DNA of 64,000 bases from Prosthecochloris marina (GCF_003182595.1 NZ_PDNZ01000007.1:1-64000); one strand, 5' to 3'. Counted from the stretch's first letter, positions 46,277-57,079 are shown. Translations and numbers: made by a program. The notes: a model not told the origin generated them from the sequence alone.

Positions 46277-47998
46277 ATGCATGCATCCGGCAAAAAAATG
46301 AACGGTTCTGAAATATTTTTTGAATGTTTGCGCCGGGAAAATGTTGAATACATATTCGGCTACCCCGGCGGTGCGCTCCTGAAAGTATACGAAACGCTCT
46401 ACGACGTCCAGGATATCAAACACATCCTTGTACGCCATGAGCAGGGAGCGACTCATATGGCCGAAGGTTATGCCAGGGCAACCGGCAAACCCGGGGTTGT
46501 CCTGGTCACCTCGGGCCCCGGAGCCACCAATACTGTTACAGGAATATCCAACGCCTACATGGATTCATCTCCAATGGTTGTTTTTACCGGCCAGGTAGTA
46601 AGCAACCTTATTGGCAACGATGCCTTTCAGGAAGCCGATATTGTCGGTATCACCCGGCCGATAACGAAACACAATTTCCTGGTCAAGGATGCCAAAGACC
46701 TTGCAACGACTATCAGAAAAGCATTTTTCTTGGCAACACAAGGAAGGCCCGGCCCGGTTCTGGTCGATCTGCCAAAAGACGTCCTAAGCTCGGAATGCGT
46801 TTTCAACTGGCCGGAAAAGATCGACATTCGTGGATTTAAGCCAACGATCAAAGGCCATGAAAATCAGATAAAAAAAGCGGCGAAAATCATTGCCAAGGCT
46901 AAACGGCCGCTTCTGTATGTCGGCGGCGGTGTTATCGCTTCCGAAGGGTCAGAAGCGCTCAGAACTCTTGCGATCGAGCAAGACATACCGGTCACCATGA
47001 CCTTGCAGGGATTAGGCGCATTTCCAGGCAGCCACCCCCTGAGCATGGGAATGCTCGGTATGCATGGGACGTATTGGGCAAACCAGGCCGTCAACAACTG
47101 TGATCTTCTCATCTCAGTCGGAGCAAGGTTTGACGACCGGGTAACCGGCAAGATTGAAAAGTTTGCGACGCATGCATATAAAATTCATAACGATATCGAC
47201 CCGACAAACATCGACAAAAATATCAAGGTAAACCTTCCTGTTGTCGGCGATTCCCGGCACTTTCTTGAAGGCGTTCTTAAAGCGCTGCCGAAAACAAGGG
47301 AAAACCGTCAGCCGTGGCTCGAAGAGATTGCAAAATGGCGGGAGCAGTGCCCCCTCACGTATGTCAACGATGAAAAAAAGCTCAAAACCGAGTTCGTTAT
47401 CGATGAAGTTTCCCGACAGACCGAGGGCAGTGCCGTTGTGGTTACTGATGTCGGACAACACCAGATGTGGACAGCTCAGTACTACAAGTTCGCCAACCCG
47501 CGCTCGATCATAACCAGTGGAGGTCTCGGCACCATGGGATATGGCTTGCCGGCAGCTATCGGTGCAGCGTTCGGCGTTCACGACAGACCGGTTGTTCTTT
47601 TCTGTGGCGACGGCGGTTTCATGATGAACATCCAGGAGCTTGTTACAGCGGTACACTACAAACTGCCTGTCAAACTTTTCCTGATCAACAACAACTTCCT
47701 TGGTATGGTCCGGCAGTGGCAGGAGCTCTTTCATCAGGAAAAGTACTCGTTCACCGACTTGCAGCAGAGCAACCCTAATTTTGTCCGTGTCGCTGAGGCA
47801 TTCGGCGTCAAAGCGATGAGTGCAATCAATCCGGCTGAAGCGAAGCAAGCCATCAGCGAAGCTCTTGATCACAACGAAGGCCCTGTCCTGGTAGAGTTCA
47901 AGGTTATTAAAAAAGACATGGTTTTTCCCATGGTACCGGCAGGTGCATCGATTTCTGAAATGCTTTTTGACAGGCTGAACCCTAACACAATGGTATAA
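46277..47998 (+). CDS. ilvB: Acetolactate synthase large subunit
   Basis: The protein has 573 residues. The thiamine-diphosphate motif GDGGFMMNIQELVTAVHYKL is present, as is the N-terminal EQGATHMAEGYARATGKPGV with the catalytic Glu region. It condenses pyruvate with pyruvate or 2-ketobutyrate. An internal ATG at 46298 is a possible start. The small subunit gene follows by 8 bases. Confidence 0.97.
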   Translation: MHASGKKMNGSEIFFECLRRENVEYIFGYPGGALLKVYETLYDVQDIKHILVRHEQGATHMAEGYARATGKPGVVLVTSGPGATNTVTGISNAYMDSSPMVVFTGQVVSNLIGNDAFQEADIVGITRPITKHNFLVKDAKDLATTIRKAFFLATQGRPGPVLVDLPKDVLSSECVFNWPEKIDIRGFKPTIKGHENQIKKAAKIIAKAKRPLLYVGGGVIASEGSEALRTLAIEQDIPVTMTLQGLGAFPGSHPLSMGMLGMHGTYWANQAVNNCDLLISVGARFDDRVTGKIEKFATHAYKIHNDIDPTNIDKNIKVNLPVVGDSRHFLEGVLKALPKTRENRQPWLEEIAKWREQCPLTYVNDEKKLKTEFVIDEVSRQTEGSAVVVTDVGQHQMWTAQYYKFANPRSIITSGGLGTMGYGLPAAIGAAFGVHDRPVVLFCGDGGFMMNIQELVTAVHYKLPVKLFLINNNFLGMVRQWQELFHQEKYSFTDLQQSNPNFVRVAEAFGVKAMSAINPAEAKQAISEALDHNEGPVLVEFKVIKKDMVFPMVPAGASISEMLFDRLNPNTMV

Positions 47999-48006
47999 AT
48001 GAAACT

Positions 48007-48486
48007 ATGAAACATATCATATCCGTTCTGGTCGAAAACAAATTCGGTACGCTTAACAGAGTTGCAGCCATGTTCAGCGCAAGGGGATTCAACCTTGAAA
48101 GCATCTCGATCGGAGAAACAGAAGACAGTGAAATATCCCGAATGACGATTGTCACCCGAGGAGACGACAACATCATAAGCCAGATACTCAAGCAGCTAAA
48201 CCGGCTCATCGACACCTTGAAGGTTGTCGATGTAACACACAAGCCGCACGTATCGCGAGAGCTGCTTCTCATGACCCTGAAACTCGGTAAACAGTCACAG
48301 CAGGAGATTTTCGAGTTGATCGATGTTTTTAAGGCAAAAGTCGTGGATATAAAACAAAAATCCATTACTATTGAGGTCGTCGGTTCACCGGACAAGATCA
48401 ATACAACCATTGACATGTTCCGGCCTCTCGGCATAAAGGAAATTGCCCGCTCCGGCACGGTTGCCATGACCCGTGGCGAGAGTTGA
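48007..48486 (+). CDS. ilvH: Acetolactate synthase small (regulatory) subunit
   Basis: The protein has 159 residues. The N-terminal ACT domain ([32 protein letters not shown]) binds valine for feedback inhibition; a C-terminal domain contacts the catalytic subunit. Length fits IlvH rather than the shorter IlvN. Confidence 0.95.
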   Translation: MKHIISVLVENKFGTLNRVAAMFSARGFNLESISIGETEDSEISRMTIVTRGDDNIISQILKQLNRLIDTLKVVDVTHKPHVSRELLLMTLKLGKQSQQEIFELIDVFKAKVVDIKQKSITIEVVGSPDKINTTIDMFRPLGIKEIARSGTVAMTRGES

Positions 48487-48526
48487 TTTTATTTTTTTCA
48501 TGCAACATAAAACAGAAAACAATCAT

Positions 48527-49519
48527 ATGAACGTTTACTACGAGCAGGATGCCGATCTGAAATACCTGCAGGAGAAAAACATCGCCGTACTCGGTTACGG
48601 AAGCCAGGGCCACGCTCACGCCCTGAACCTGAAAGAAAGCGGACTGAACGTCTGTGTAGGTCTGAGACCGGACAGTTCTTCATGCGCAAAAGCCAGGGAA
48701 GCAGGCCTGGAGGTCAATCCGATAGCCAATGCCGTAAAGTGGGCGGATATCATTATGATTCTTCTCCCCGACCAGTACCAAAAAAGCATTTATGAAACGG
48801 AAATAGCTCCGAACCTTGAAGCCGGCAATACCTTGGCGTTTGCACACGGCTTCAATATCCACTACAACCAGATCGTACCGTCCGAAACCGTAAACGTCAT
48901 GATGATCGCGCCGAAAAGCCCCGGCCATCTTGTCCGCCGAACCTTCACCCAGGGCAACGGTGTCCCCTGCCTCATAGCCGTCTATCAGGATTATACGGGC
49001 GACACCAAGCAACAGGCACTTGCATGGGCCAAAGGCCTTGGCGGCACCAAAGCAGGCGTCATCGAAACAACGTTCAAGGACGAGACCGAAACCGATCTGT
49101 TCGGTGAACAGGCCGTACTTTGCGGGGGTTCCGCAGAACTGATCAAGGCAGGATTTGAAACACTTGTCGAGGGAGGTTACCCGGCAGAACTCGCCTATTT
49201 CGAATGTATGCATGAACTGAAGCTGATTGTCGATCTGTATTATGAAGGTGGTTTGTCACGCATGAATTATTCCGTCAGCGACACTGCCGAATACGGAGGC
49301 ATGACACGCGGCCCGAGAGTCATCACTTCAGCCGTCAAGGCAGAGATGAAAAAAATCCTTGAAGAGGTTCAGGACGGCAGGTTCGCCAAAGAGTTCATCG
49401 ATGAATGCAACTCCGGTTACCCAAACCTGAAAAAACTTCGCGCTTCTAACACAGACCATCCCATCGAAAAGGTCGGGTCAAAGCTGCGTGAAATGATGAG
49501 CTGGCTTCTAAAAAAATAA
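48527..49519 (+). CDS. ilvC: Ketol-acid reductoisomerase
   Basis: The start at 48527 ([11 protein letters not shown]) is preferred to an in-frame GTG/ATG that would overlap ilvH. The 330-residue protein has the NADPH-binding loop [17 protein letters not shown] and the class I catalytic domain with [13 protein letters not shown] and [11 protein letters not shown] segments. It converts acetohydroxy acids to dihydroxy acids. Confidence 0.97.
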   Translation: MNVYYEQDADLKYLQEKNIAVLGYGSQGHAHALNLKESGLNVCVGLRPDSSSCAKAREAGLEVNPIANAVKWADIIMILLPDQYQKSIYETEIAPNLEAGNTLAFAHGFNIHYNQIVPSETVNVMMIAPKSPGHLVRRTFTQGNGVPCLIAVYQDYTGDTKQQALAWAKGLGGTKAGVIETTFKDETETDLFGEQAVLCGGSAELIKAGFETLVEGGYPAELAYFECMHELKLIVDLYYEGGLSRMNYSVSDTAEYGGMTRGPRVITSAVKAEMKKILEEVQDGRFAKEFIDECNSGYPNLKKLRASNTDHPIEKVGSKLREMMSWLLKK

Positions 49520-49529
49520 TGCATAACGA

Positions 49530-50591
49530 ATGTTCAAGATAGTAACCATACCAGGCGACGGAATCGGACCTGAAGTTGTCGCCAGTGCCGTACAGGTCAT
49601 CAATGCGCTGGAGGAGAAATACGACCTGGAAGTATCGATAGAGGAACACCTCTTCGGAGGCGCATCATACGATGTCCACAGCGAGATGCTCACCGAGGAA
49701 ACTCTCGAAGCCTGTAAAAACTGCGATGCTGTCCTGCTCGGCGCTGTTGGCGGCCCGAAATGGGAAAACCTGCCGCATGAGAAAAAACCGGAAGCCGCAC
49801 TCCTGAGAATCCGCAAGGAACTGGGCCTTTTTGCAAACTTCCGTCCGGCAAAAGTATATGATGCTCTCGTCAATGCATCGTCACTCAAGCCGGATATCCT
49901 TTCAGGCACAGACTTTATGGTCATCAGGGAACTGACAGGAGGAATTTATTTCGGCCAGCCAAGAGGATACGATGACACCAAAGGCTGGAATACCATGGTA
50001 TATGAAAAATACGAGGTCGAGCGCATTGCACGCCTCGCATTCGAAACAGCCATGAAACGGGAAAAGCGGCTTGTCTGCATTGACAAAGCCAACGTGCTGG
50101 AATGCTCACAATTCTGGAGAAACATTGTCCATGAAGTGCACAAGGATTTTCCTGATGTCGAGTTGACCGACATGTATGTCGACAATGCTGCAATGCAGGT
50201 TGTTCGCGATCCCAAACAGTTCGACGTAATTGTCACAAAAAACCTTTTCGGCGATATACTCAGTGATATCTCCGGCATGATTACCGGCAGTTTGGGCATG
50301 CTTCCATCGGCAAGTATCGGCAAGAACCATGCTCTTTATGAACCGATTCATGGCAGTGCACCCGACATCGCAGGGCAAAACAAGGCAAATCCGATAGCGA
50401 CTATCGCTTCGGTAGCCATGATGTTCGAGCACAGTTTTTCAATGCAGCACGTTGCCGATGACATATACAAGGCGATTGAAAAGACTCTTGAATCCGGAAT
50501 GCGTACCGCCGATATCGCAAACTCCGATGACAACATCGCGTCGACAACAGAAATCACCGATGCCATCACGGCAAATTTAGAAGTATCGTAA
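49530..50591 (+). CDS. leuB: 3-isopropylmalate dehydrogenase
   Basis: The protein has 353 residues. IPGDGIGPEVV opens the protein; the substrate-binding Arg cluster and the metal site (NLFGDILSDISGMITGSLGM) are present, as is EPIHGSAPDIAGQNKANPIA. It oxidises 3-isopropylmalate in leucine synthesis, and possibly 3-methylmalate in the citramalate path to isoleucine. Confidence 0.97.
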   Translation: MFKIVTIPGDGIGPEVVASAVQVINALEEKYDLEVSIEEHLFGGASYDVHSEMLTEETLEACKNCDAVLLGAVGGPKWENLPHEKKPEAALLRIRKELGLFANFRPAKVYDALVNASSLKPDILSGTDFMVIRELTGGIYFGQPRGYDDTKGWNTMVYEKYEVERIARLAFETAMKREKRLVCIDKANVLECSQFWRNIVHEVHKDFPDVELTDMYVDNAAMQVVRDPKQFDVIVTKNLFGDILSDISGMITGSLGMLPSASIGKNHALYEPIHGSAPDIAGQNKANPIATIASVAMMFEHSFSMQHVADDIYKAIEKTLESGMRTADIANSDDNIASTTEITDAITANLEVS

Positions 50592-50608
50592 CCATCATCT
50601 GACGAAAT

Positions 50609-52177
50609 GTGAAAGAAAAGGTACTGATATTTGACACCACCCTGCGTGACGGTGAACAGTCACCAGGGGCATCTTTGAACCTGCAGGAAAAGGTCGAGAT
50701 AGCACGGCAGCTCGAAAAGCTCAATGTAGATATCATTGAAGCCGGGTTTCCCGCATCTTCCCCGCTCCAGTTCGAGGCTGTTCGTCATGTTGGCGATGAA
50801 TCCGGTAAAATCGTAGCCGCACTCTGCAGGGCCATGGAAAACGATATCAAAAGCGCCCACGATGCCCTGAGAAATGCACGGTATCCGAGGATTCATACGT
50901 TTATCAGTACATCGGATATCCATATCATGGGCAAGTTCGGACACGAACGGTACGGTAAGACTCTTGCGGAAAAACAGCGGTCCATTCTCAAGATGGCGGT
51001 AGACGCAGTCAGGTATGCAAAAACATTTACCGATGATATTGAATTTTCCGCCGAAGATGCCGGAAGAACAGACCCGGCCTACCTCGCAGAAATCATCGAG
51101 GCAGTCATAGAAGCCGGAGCTACAACGGTCAACATTCCAGACACTACCGGCTATACCTGGCCTTCCGAGTTTGGGAAAAAAATCGCCGACCTGAAACAAC
51201 GGGTCACAAACATAGACCAGGCAGTTATCAGTGTCCATTGTCACAACGATCTTGGTCTTGCCGTAGCGAATACACTCAGCTCAATCGAAAATGGAGCGAG
51301 ACAGGCCGAATGCTCGATCAACGGCATTGGGGAGAGAGCAGGCAACGCCTCCCTCGAAGAGATCGTGATGGGATTGAAAGTGCGAAGTGACCTGCATGAC
51401 TTTTATACCGATATCGTGACCGAAGAAATCTACAACACCAGTCGCATGGTTTCCTCGTTCACCGGTCTTATCATCCAGCCGAACAAGGCAATTGTCGGTG
51501 ATAACGCATTTGCCCACGAATCCGGCATACATCAGGACGGAATGCTGAAAAACCGGCAAACCTATGAAGTAATGACCCCTGAATCCGTAGGCGTTCCACA
51601 AACAACCATCGTGCTTGGGCGCCATTCAGGCAAACACGGTTTGCAGGCACGCTTGAGCTCACTGGGGTACAAAGTCACCGGCGAGGAACTGGAAAAAGTA
51701 TATGAGCGATTTTTGTCAGTTGCCGACAAGAAAAAAGAAATTTACGATGATGACCTGAGAGTACTCATGGGAGACGAGCTGAACAAACCGCTCGAACCGC
51801 TTGAACTCGACTACCTCCATGTCAACAGCGGTACAGCGTCAATTCCTACCGCGACAGTACGAATACGGGCAAAAGGCAACACGTATGAAGAGTCGTCCAC
51901 CGGAGATGGTCCCGTCGATGCATGCTTCAGGGCGATCGAACGGGCACTGAGTCTTGGCTCGTTGCTATACTCCTATTCGGTACGATCAACAACCGCAGGG
52001 CGTCAGGCTCTCGGCGAAGCGACAGTAAGACTCAAGGATGGCAAACATCTTTTTACCGGACGCGGTGTGTCGACAGACATCATCGAAGCAAGTGCAAAAG
52101 CATACCTTCAGGCACTCAGTCTGAGACAGGATGCAGAAGAAAACGAGAACAACAATACAATCGATAACGGGATTTAA
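50609..52177 (+). CDS. leuA: 2-isopropylmalate synthase
   Basis: The start is GTG at 50609; the nearby ATG is out of frame. The 522-residue protein has the HMGL-like catalytic barrel (DTTLRDGEQSPGASL, VHCHNDLGLAVANTL), a linker, and the C-terminal LeuA regulatory domain for leucine feedback (TATVRIRAKGNTYEESSTGD). It condenses acetyl-CoA with 2-ketoisovalerate. Confidence 0.96.
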   Translation: MKEKVLIFDTTLRDGEQSPGASLNLQEKVEIARQLEKLNVDIIEAGFPASSPLQFEAVRHVGDESGKIVAALCRAMENDIKSAHDALRNARYPRIHTFISTSDIHIMGKFGHERYGKTLAEKQRSILKMAVDAVRYAKTFTDDIEFSAEDAGRTDPAYLAEIIEAVIEAGATTVNIPDTTGYTWPSEFGKKIADLKQRVTNIDQAVISVHCHNDLGLAVANTLSSIENGARQAECSINGIGERAGNASLEEIVMGLKVRSDLHDFYTDIVTEEIYNTSRMVSSFTGLIIQPNKAIVGDNAFAHESGIHQDGMLKNRQTYEVMTPESVGVPQTTIVLGRHSGKHGLQARLSSLGYKVTGEELEKVYERFLSVADKKKEIYDDDLRVLMGDELNKPLEPLELDYLHVNSGTASIPTATVRIRAKGNTYEESSTGDGPVDACFRAIERALSLGSLLYSYSVRSTTAGRQALGEATVRLKDGKHLFTGRGVSTDIIEASAKAYLQALSLRQDAEENENNNTIDNGI

Positions 52178-52183
52178 CCGATC

Positions 52184-53482
52184 ATGGCACAAACGATAAC
52201 GCAGAAAATCCTTGCCAGGGCTGCCAACCGAAAATTTGTCGAAACAGGCGAGAATGTATGGCTCAATGTCGACATTCTGCTGACACACGACGTATGCGGC
52301 CCACCTACTTTCGACATATTCAGGGAAAAATTCGGTTCCGGCGCAGAAGTATGGGATCCAGAAAAGGTCGTGGTACTTCCGGATCATTATATTTTCACTG
52401 AAAACGAGCACGCTCACCGCAACATCGACCTTTTGCGGAAATTCTCGAAAGAGCAGAACCTTCCAAACTACTACGACGTCGGGACCGACCGCTACAAAGG
52501 GGTTTGTCACGTCGCCCTTGCCCAGGAAGGTTATAACCTTCCTGGAACGGTTCTTTTCGGGACCGACTCACATACCTGCACCTCCGGTGCGTTCGGCATG
52601 TTCGGTACGGGCATCGGCAATACCGATGCCGCATTTATTCTCGGTACGGGAAAAATCTGGGAAAAAGTCCCCGAATCCATGAAGTTCATCTTTGAAGGCC
52701 AAATGCCGGACTATCTTGCAGCAAAAGATCTCATTCTGCAGATCCTTGGCGATATCGGCACCGATGGAGCAACTTACCGAGCCATGGAATTCGACGGTTC
52801 AGCGGTATACTCACTGCCGATGGAAGAACGCATGACTCTCACCAACATGGCGATAGAAGCCGGTGGTATGAACGGTATCATTGCTGCGGACAATGTTACC
52901 GAAGCCTACGTAAAAGAAAGGACAGGAAAACCGTACGAAATTTTCAACAGCGACCCCGATGCCGACTACCATAGCATCTATCGCTATAAGGTTGAGGAAC
53001 TCGAACCTGTAGTGGCCATGCCGCATAGCCCTGACAATCGTGCAACCGTTCGGAGTGTTCAGGGTACCAGGATCACGAAATCCTATATCGGATCCTGCAC
53101 GGGCGGCAAGCTCAGTGATTTTGTCATGGCTGCAGGAATCCTGAAAGGAAACACGGTATCGATACCGACAAACATCGTTCCGGCTACCGTGGAAGTTGCC
53201 CAAAGCCTCGAGACAGAACTGGTTGAAGGCCAGCCTATAAGGAAGATCCTTGAAGATGCAGGCTGCACCATCGCCCGGCCATCATGCGCTGCTTGCCTGG
53301 GAGGCCCATCCGACACATTCGGACGCTCGGAAGACAACGATCTTGTCGTCTCGACAACAAACAGAAACTTTCCAGGCCGAATGGGCAGTAAAAAAGCCGG
53401 AGTCTGCCTTGCCTCTCCGCTGACTGCCGCCGCATCGGCAATCACAGGCAAATTAACCGACCCCAGAGAGTTTCTCAGATAA
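52184..53482 (+). CDS. leuC: 3-isopropylmalate dehydratase large subunit
   Basis: The protein has 432 residues, of the shorter (archaeal/HacA-like) form compared with the 466-residue E. coli LeuC. Aconitase motifs GTDSHTCTSGAFGMFGTG and SCTGGKLSDF and the cluster Cys in RPSCAACLGG are present. It pairs with LeuD encoded next. Confidence 0.96.
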   Translation: MAQTITQKILARAANRKFVETGENVWLNVDILLTHDVCGPPTFDIFREKFGSGAEVWDPEKVVVLPDHYIFTENEHAHRNIDLLRKFSKEQNLPNYYDVGTDRYKGVCHVALAQEGYNLPGTVLFGTDSHTCTSGAFGMFGTGIGNTDAAFILGTGKIWEKVPESMKFIFEGQMPDYLAAKDLILQILGDIGTDGATYRAMEFDGSAVYSLPMEERMTLTNMAIEAGGMNGIIAADNVTEAYVKERTGKPYEIFNSDPDADYHSIYRYKVEELEPVVAMPHSPDNRATVRSVQGTRITKSYIGSCTGGKLSDFVMAAGILKGNTVSIPTNIVPATVEVAQSLETELVEGQPIRKILEDAGCTIARPSCAACLGGPSDTFGRSEDNDLVVSTTNRNFPGRMGSKKAGVCLASPLTAAASAITGKLTDPREFLR

Positions 53483-53514
53483 TCGGACCGAAAACAGATC
53501 AAAGCTCAAACATT

Positions 53515-54078
53515 ATGGACAGCATTATACAGGGAAAAGCCTATGTTTTAGGCAAGAACATCGATACCGACCAGATCATCCCGGCCGAGCATCTTGTCTA
53601 CAGCCTTTCAGATCCCGAAGAAGTAAAACTCTACGGAAAATACGCGCTCTCCGGAGTACCAACTGCTGAAGCGGGTCTTCCCGAGGGAAATCGCCCCTTT
53701 GTTGAAGACGGAAAATTCGAATCGGAATACTCGATCATTATCGCTGGTCCCAATTTCGGCTGTGGATCATCGCGTGAACACGCCCCGTTTTCCCTTCAGG
53801 TTGCCGGAGCAAAGGCCATTGTTGCAGAATCATATGCAAGAATCTTCTACCGCAACTGTGTAGACGGGGGATTTGTTATACCTTACGAAACAGCCGAAGC
53901 GCTCAACAAAACCGTTTTGACCGGTGATGAACTGAAGATTGATGTTGAAAACAACACGATTGCAAACCTGACACAGGAAAAAACCTATACCCTCAAACCG
54001 CTCGGGGACGTATACAATATTGTCATGGCCGGAGGAATTTTCGCCTACGCTAAAAAGGAAAATCTTATGGGCTCTTGA
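53515..54078 (+). CDS. leuD: 3-isopropylmalate dehydratase small subunit
   Basis: The protein has 187 residues. GKNIDTDQIIPAEHL and the swivel-domain motif NFGCGSSREHAPFSLQ are diagnostic. With LeuC it isomerises 2-isopropylmalate and, in the isoleucine branch, citramalate. Confidence 0.96.
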   Translation: MDSIIQGKAYVLGKNIDTDQIIPAEHLVYSLSDPEEVKLYGKYALSGVPTAEAGLPEGNRPFVEDGKFESEYSIIIAGPNFGCGSSREHAPFSLQVAGAKAIVAESYARIFYRNCVDGGFVIPYETAEALNKTVLTGDELKIDVENNTIANLTQEKTYTLKPLGDVYNIVMAGGIFAYAKKENLMGS

Positions 54079-54128
54079 CTCGGGCACACCTCGCGTTGAT
54101 CGCTCATTGCACAGGGAAAGAAACTGAT

Positions 54129-55733
54129 ATGAAGAACAGAAGCGCCATAGAACTGTACGATACCACACTCAGGGACGGAACACAGGGAGAAAAAATAACC
54201 CTTTCCGTCCAGGACAAACTGCTTATTACCGAAAAACTCGATGAATTCGGTGTTGATTATATCGAGGGAGGATGGCCGAGCAGTAATCCTAAGGATGAGG
54301 AATTTTTCCGCAGAGCGCTCCACATTCAGCTAAAAAACGCCAAGCTCTGTGCTTTCGGTTCTACAGCGAGAAAACCCGATAACATCGAAAAAGACCCGAA
54401 TTTGACAGGGCTCCTGAAATCGGAAACACCTGTGATAACCATTTTCGGGAAAACCTGGAAAGCCCACTCTGCAGTTGGCTTGGGGCTGAACGACGAAGAA
54501 AACGCCGAGCTGATTTTCAAGTCGGTCAACTTTCTGAAAAACCGCGGTCGGCAGGTGCTGTTCGATGCCGAGCATTTCTTTGATGGCTACAAGGACAATC
54601 CTGTGTTTGCAATGACAATGCTGCAAACGGCCGAAGAAGCCGGAGCTGACCGTCTTGTACTCTGCGATACCAATGGCGGCACAATGCCTCATGAAGTATA
54701 TACTATCGTTCAGGAGGTTATTTCCGCAACGAACATTCCAATCGGCATTCACACTCATAACGACAGCGACCTTGCGGTTGCAAATGCTCTTTCTGCCTTA
54801 CGAGCCGGAGCTGCCCATGTACAGGGGACCATAAACGGTATCGGTGAACGATGCGGTAATGCAAACCTTATCAGCATCATTCCGAACGTCATCCTGAAGC
54901 TCAACGGCCATTTTCACCATAAGCTAAACCTTAATCAGCTTACCTCGCTCTCTAACTCCGTCTATGAACTGCTGAATCTTCCCCCTGATAACAGAGCTCC
55001 TTTTGTCGGTAAATCCGCTTTTGCCCATAAAGGAGGTATCCATGTCAGCGCGGTTCTCAAAGAAAGTTCTCTGTACGAGCACATCGACCCGAAAACTGTC
55101 GGTAACCGCCAGAGAGTCCTTGTCTCCGAACTTGCAGGACAGAGCAATATTCGTTACAAGGCAAAAGAATTAGGCATAGAGTTGCCGGACAGCGGGGAAC
55201 TGTTTAAAAAAATCGTTCAAAGAATCAAAAAACTCGAATATGAGGGTTTTCAGTTCGATGTTGCCGAAGCTTCCTTCGAGCTGCTTCTGCACCATGAGCT
55301 GGGGAAATTCAAACCGTTTTTTGAAGTGCTCGAATCAAAAGTACACATAGAGTCAGCCAAAAACCGTGAACCCGTTGACCAAGCCATCCTTAAAATCGAG
55401 GTCAACGATGAAATTGAGATGACGGCCGCCGATGGAGACGGTCCGGTCAACGCACTCGACAAGGCGCTTCGAAAAGTCCTGCGTGGCTTTTATCCGGCCA
55501 TACGCACCATCAAACTGGTTGATTACAAAGTACGTGTGCTTGAAGAAAAAAAAGGAACAAGCGCCAAGGTAAGAGTACTTATCGAAACCAGTGACGGGCA
55601 CTCGACATGGTCGACTGTCGGTGTTTCAACCAACATCATCGATGCAAGTCTTCAGGCACTGAGCGACAGCATCAACTACTATCTGTTCAATATGCAGGAA
55701 ACAACATACGCCGCCCCCGCAGAAGTACAGTAA
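54129..55733 (+). CDS. cimA: (R)-citramalate synthase
   Basis: The start at 54129 (MKNRSAIELYDTTLRDG) follows leuD by about 50 bases; a longer frame would overlap leuD. The 534-residue protein has the catalytic barrel (LYDTTLRDGTQGEKITLS, IGIHTHNDSDLAVAN) and a LeuA-like regulatory domain. TLRDGTQGEKITLS and overall length match CimA rather than LeuA or homocitrate synthase. It makes citramalate from pyruvate and acetyl-CoA, giving isoleucine without threonine deaminase. Confidence 0.93.
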   Translation: MKNRSAIELYDTTLRDGTQGEKITLSVQDKLLITEKLDEFGVDYIEGGWPSSNPKDEEFFRRALHIQLKNAKLCAFGSTARKPDNIEKDPNLTGLLKSETPVITIFGKTWKAHSAVGLGLNDEENAELIFKSVNFLKNRGRQVLFDAEHFFDGYKDNPVFAMTMLQTAEEAGADRLVLCDTNGGTMPHEVYTIVQEVISATNIPIGIHTHNDSDLAVANALSALRAGAAHVQGTINGIGERCGNANLISIIPNVILKLNGHFHHKLNLNQLTSLSNSVYELLNLPPDNRAPFVGKSAFAHKGGIHVSAVLKESSLYEHIDPKTVGNRQRVLVSELAGQSNIRYKAKELGIELPDSGELFKKIVQRIKKLEYEGFQFDVAEASFELLLHHELGKFKPFFEVLESKVHIESAKNREPVDQAILKIEVNDEIEMTAADGDGPVNALDKALRKVLRGFYPAIRTIKLVDYKVRVLEEKKGTSAKVRVLIETSDGHSTWSTVGVSTNIIDASLQALSDSINYYLFNMQETTYAAPAEVQ

Positions 55734-55802
55734 CCAGAAGGTTTCCCAATATTTCGGGAGTGATGCGTGTTATATAGGAGATACACTCTAAATCGTAAAG
55801 AG

Positions 55803-57050
55803 ATGTCTATCAGCAATATTTTACGCACAATACTGATCCTTTTGCTTTTCATACCGGTTTTTGCTTGCAGCGTACCGGCTAAAACAGGAAAAGTTGAAAA
55901 CAGGTTGTCGACAGCTATAAAAAAAGCGGATAAAACGGCATTTTCCCTGAACCTCTACCGTACACTGAGCAAAAACACCGAAAGCAATCTTTTCTTTTCG
56001 CCTTATAGCATATCGGCAGCACTCTCGATGACGATTGCAGGTGCCGCAGGCGAAACCGAACGTCAGATCGCCTCACTGCTTCAAGCACCGGAAAACATCG
56101 CAACATATCATACCGCACAGGCTGCATTTGAAAAAAATATCGACTCGATTACCGCAAAAGGTGCCGTAACGCTTGAAACCGCAAACTCTTTATGGCCGCA
56201 GGAGGGATATGTACTTTCAAACTCTTTCCTGCATGATCTCAAACAATACTACCGTTCAACTGTTACCTCGGTTGACTACACTAAAAACACCGAAACAGCC
56301 AGAGAAACCATCAACACCTGGGTGGAAAAGAAAACCAGGGACAAAATCAAGGAACTCTTGAAACCCGGTATTCTTAACAGCCTCACCAGACTGACGCTCG
56401 TCAACGCCATCTACTTCAAGGGTGACTGGACAAACAGTTTTGACAAATCGACAACAACTGAATCAAGCTTTTTTGTCAAACAGGACAAAACAGTAACCGT
56501 TTCGATGATGCATCAGGAGCAGCAGTTCAAGTATGCATCAACAGATTCCTTGCAGATTCTCGAGCTACCCTACTCTGGCAACGATCTTTCGATGCTTGTA
56601 CTGCTTCCTGTCGAAAAAAACAGGATTTCCATGCTTGAAAACAGCATCACACCCGAACTGCTGAATACCTTGACAAACTCACTCAAAGAGACAACCGTCA
56701 ATGTTTTTCTGCCGAAATTCACCCTCACCTCCACCTTGCGCCTCGATCAAACTCTCCGTACACTTGGCATGACGGATGCATTTGATCCCATGAAGGCTGA
56801 CTTCTCAAACATGACTCCCGATAGCGATAACCTTTTCATCGGGGCTGTTGTTCATAAAGCATTTATAGACGTTAATGAAGAGGGAACCGAAGCAGCCGCA
56901 GCAACTGGCGTCGTTATGCAGCTCACATCCGCAATGCCTGAACCCGCTCCTGTATTTCGTGCAGATCATCCATTTGTGTTTATGATCAGAGAAAACCGTT
57001 TCGGCACGATACTGTTTATGGGAAGAGTTGTAGATCCAAGCCATCACTGA
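55803..57050 (+). CDS. Lipoprotein serpin
   Basis: The start at 55803 gives a lipoprotein signal (LLLLFIPVFAC); an upstream frame start at 55767 is less likely. The 415-residue protein is a complete serpin: SNLFFSPYSISAALSMTIAG, LVNAIYFKGDW, FIDVNEEGTEAAAATGVVM and DHPFVFMIRENRFGTILFMG. The hinge EEGTEAAAAT is intact, as in inhibitory serpins; by usual numbering P1 falls near Thr/Ser in QLTSAM. It would sit on the envelope and trap a protease; the target is unknown. Confidence 0.93.
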   Translation: MSISNILRTILILLLFIPVFACSVPAKTGKVENRLSTAIKKADKTAFSLNLYRTLSKNTESNLFFSPYSISAALSMTIAGAAGETERQIASLLQAPENIATYHTAQAAFEKNIDSITAKGAVTLETANSLWPQEGYVLSNSFLHDLKQYYRSTVTSVDYTKNTETARETINTWVEKKTRDKIKELLKPGILNSLTRLTLVNAIYFKGDWTNSFDKSTTTESSFFVKQDKTVTVSMMHQEQQFKYASTDSLQILELPYSGNDLSMLVLLPVEKNRISMLENSITPELLNTLTNSLKETTVNVFLPKFTLTSTLRLDQTLRTLGMTDAFDPMKADFSNMTPDSDNLFIGAVVHKAFIDVNEEGTEAAAATGVVMQLTSAMPEPAPVFRADHPFVFMIRENRFGTILFMGRVVDPSHH

Positions 57051-57079
57051 CCGATTGCCATGGCCGGCAGTGAACTTGC

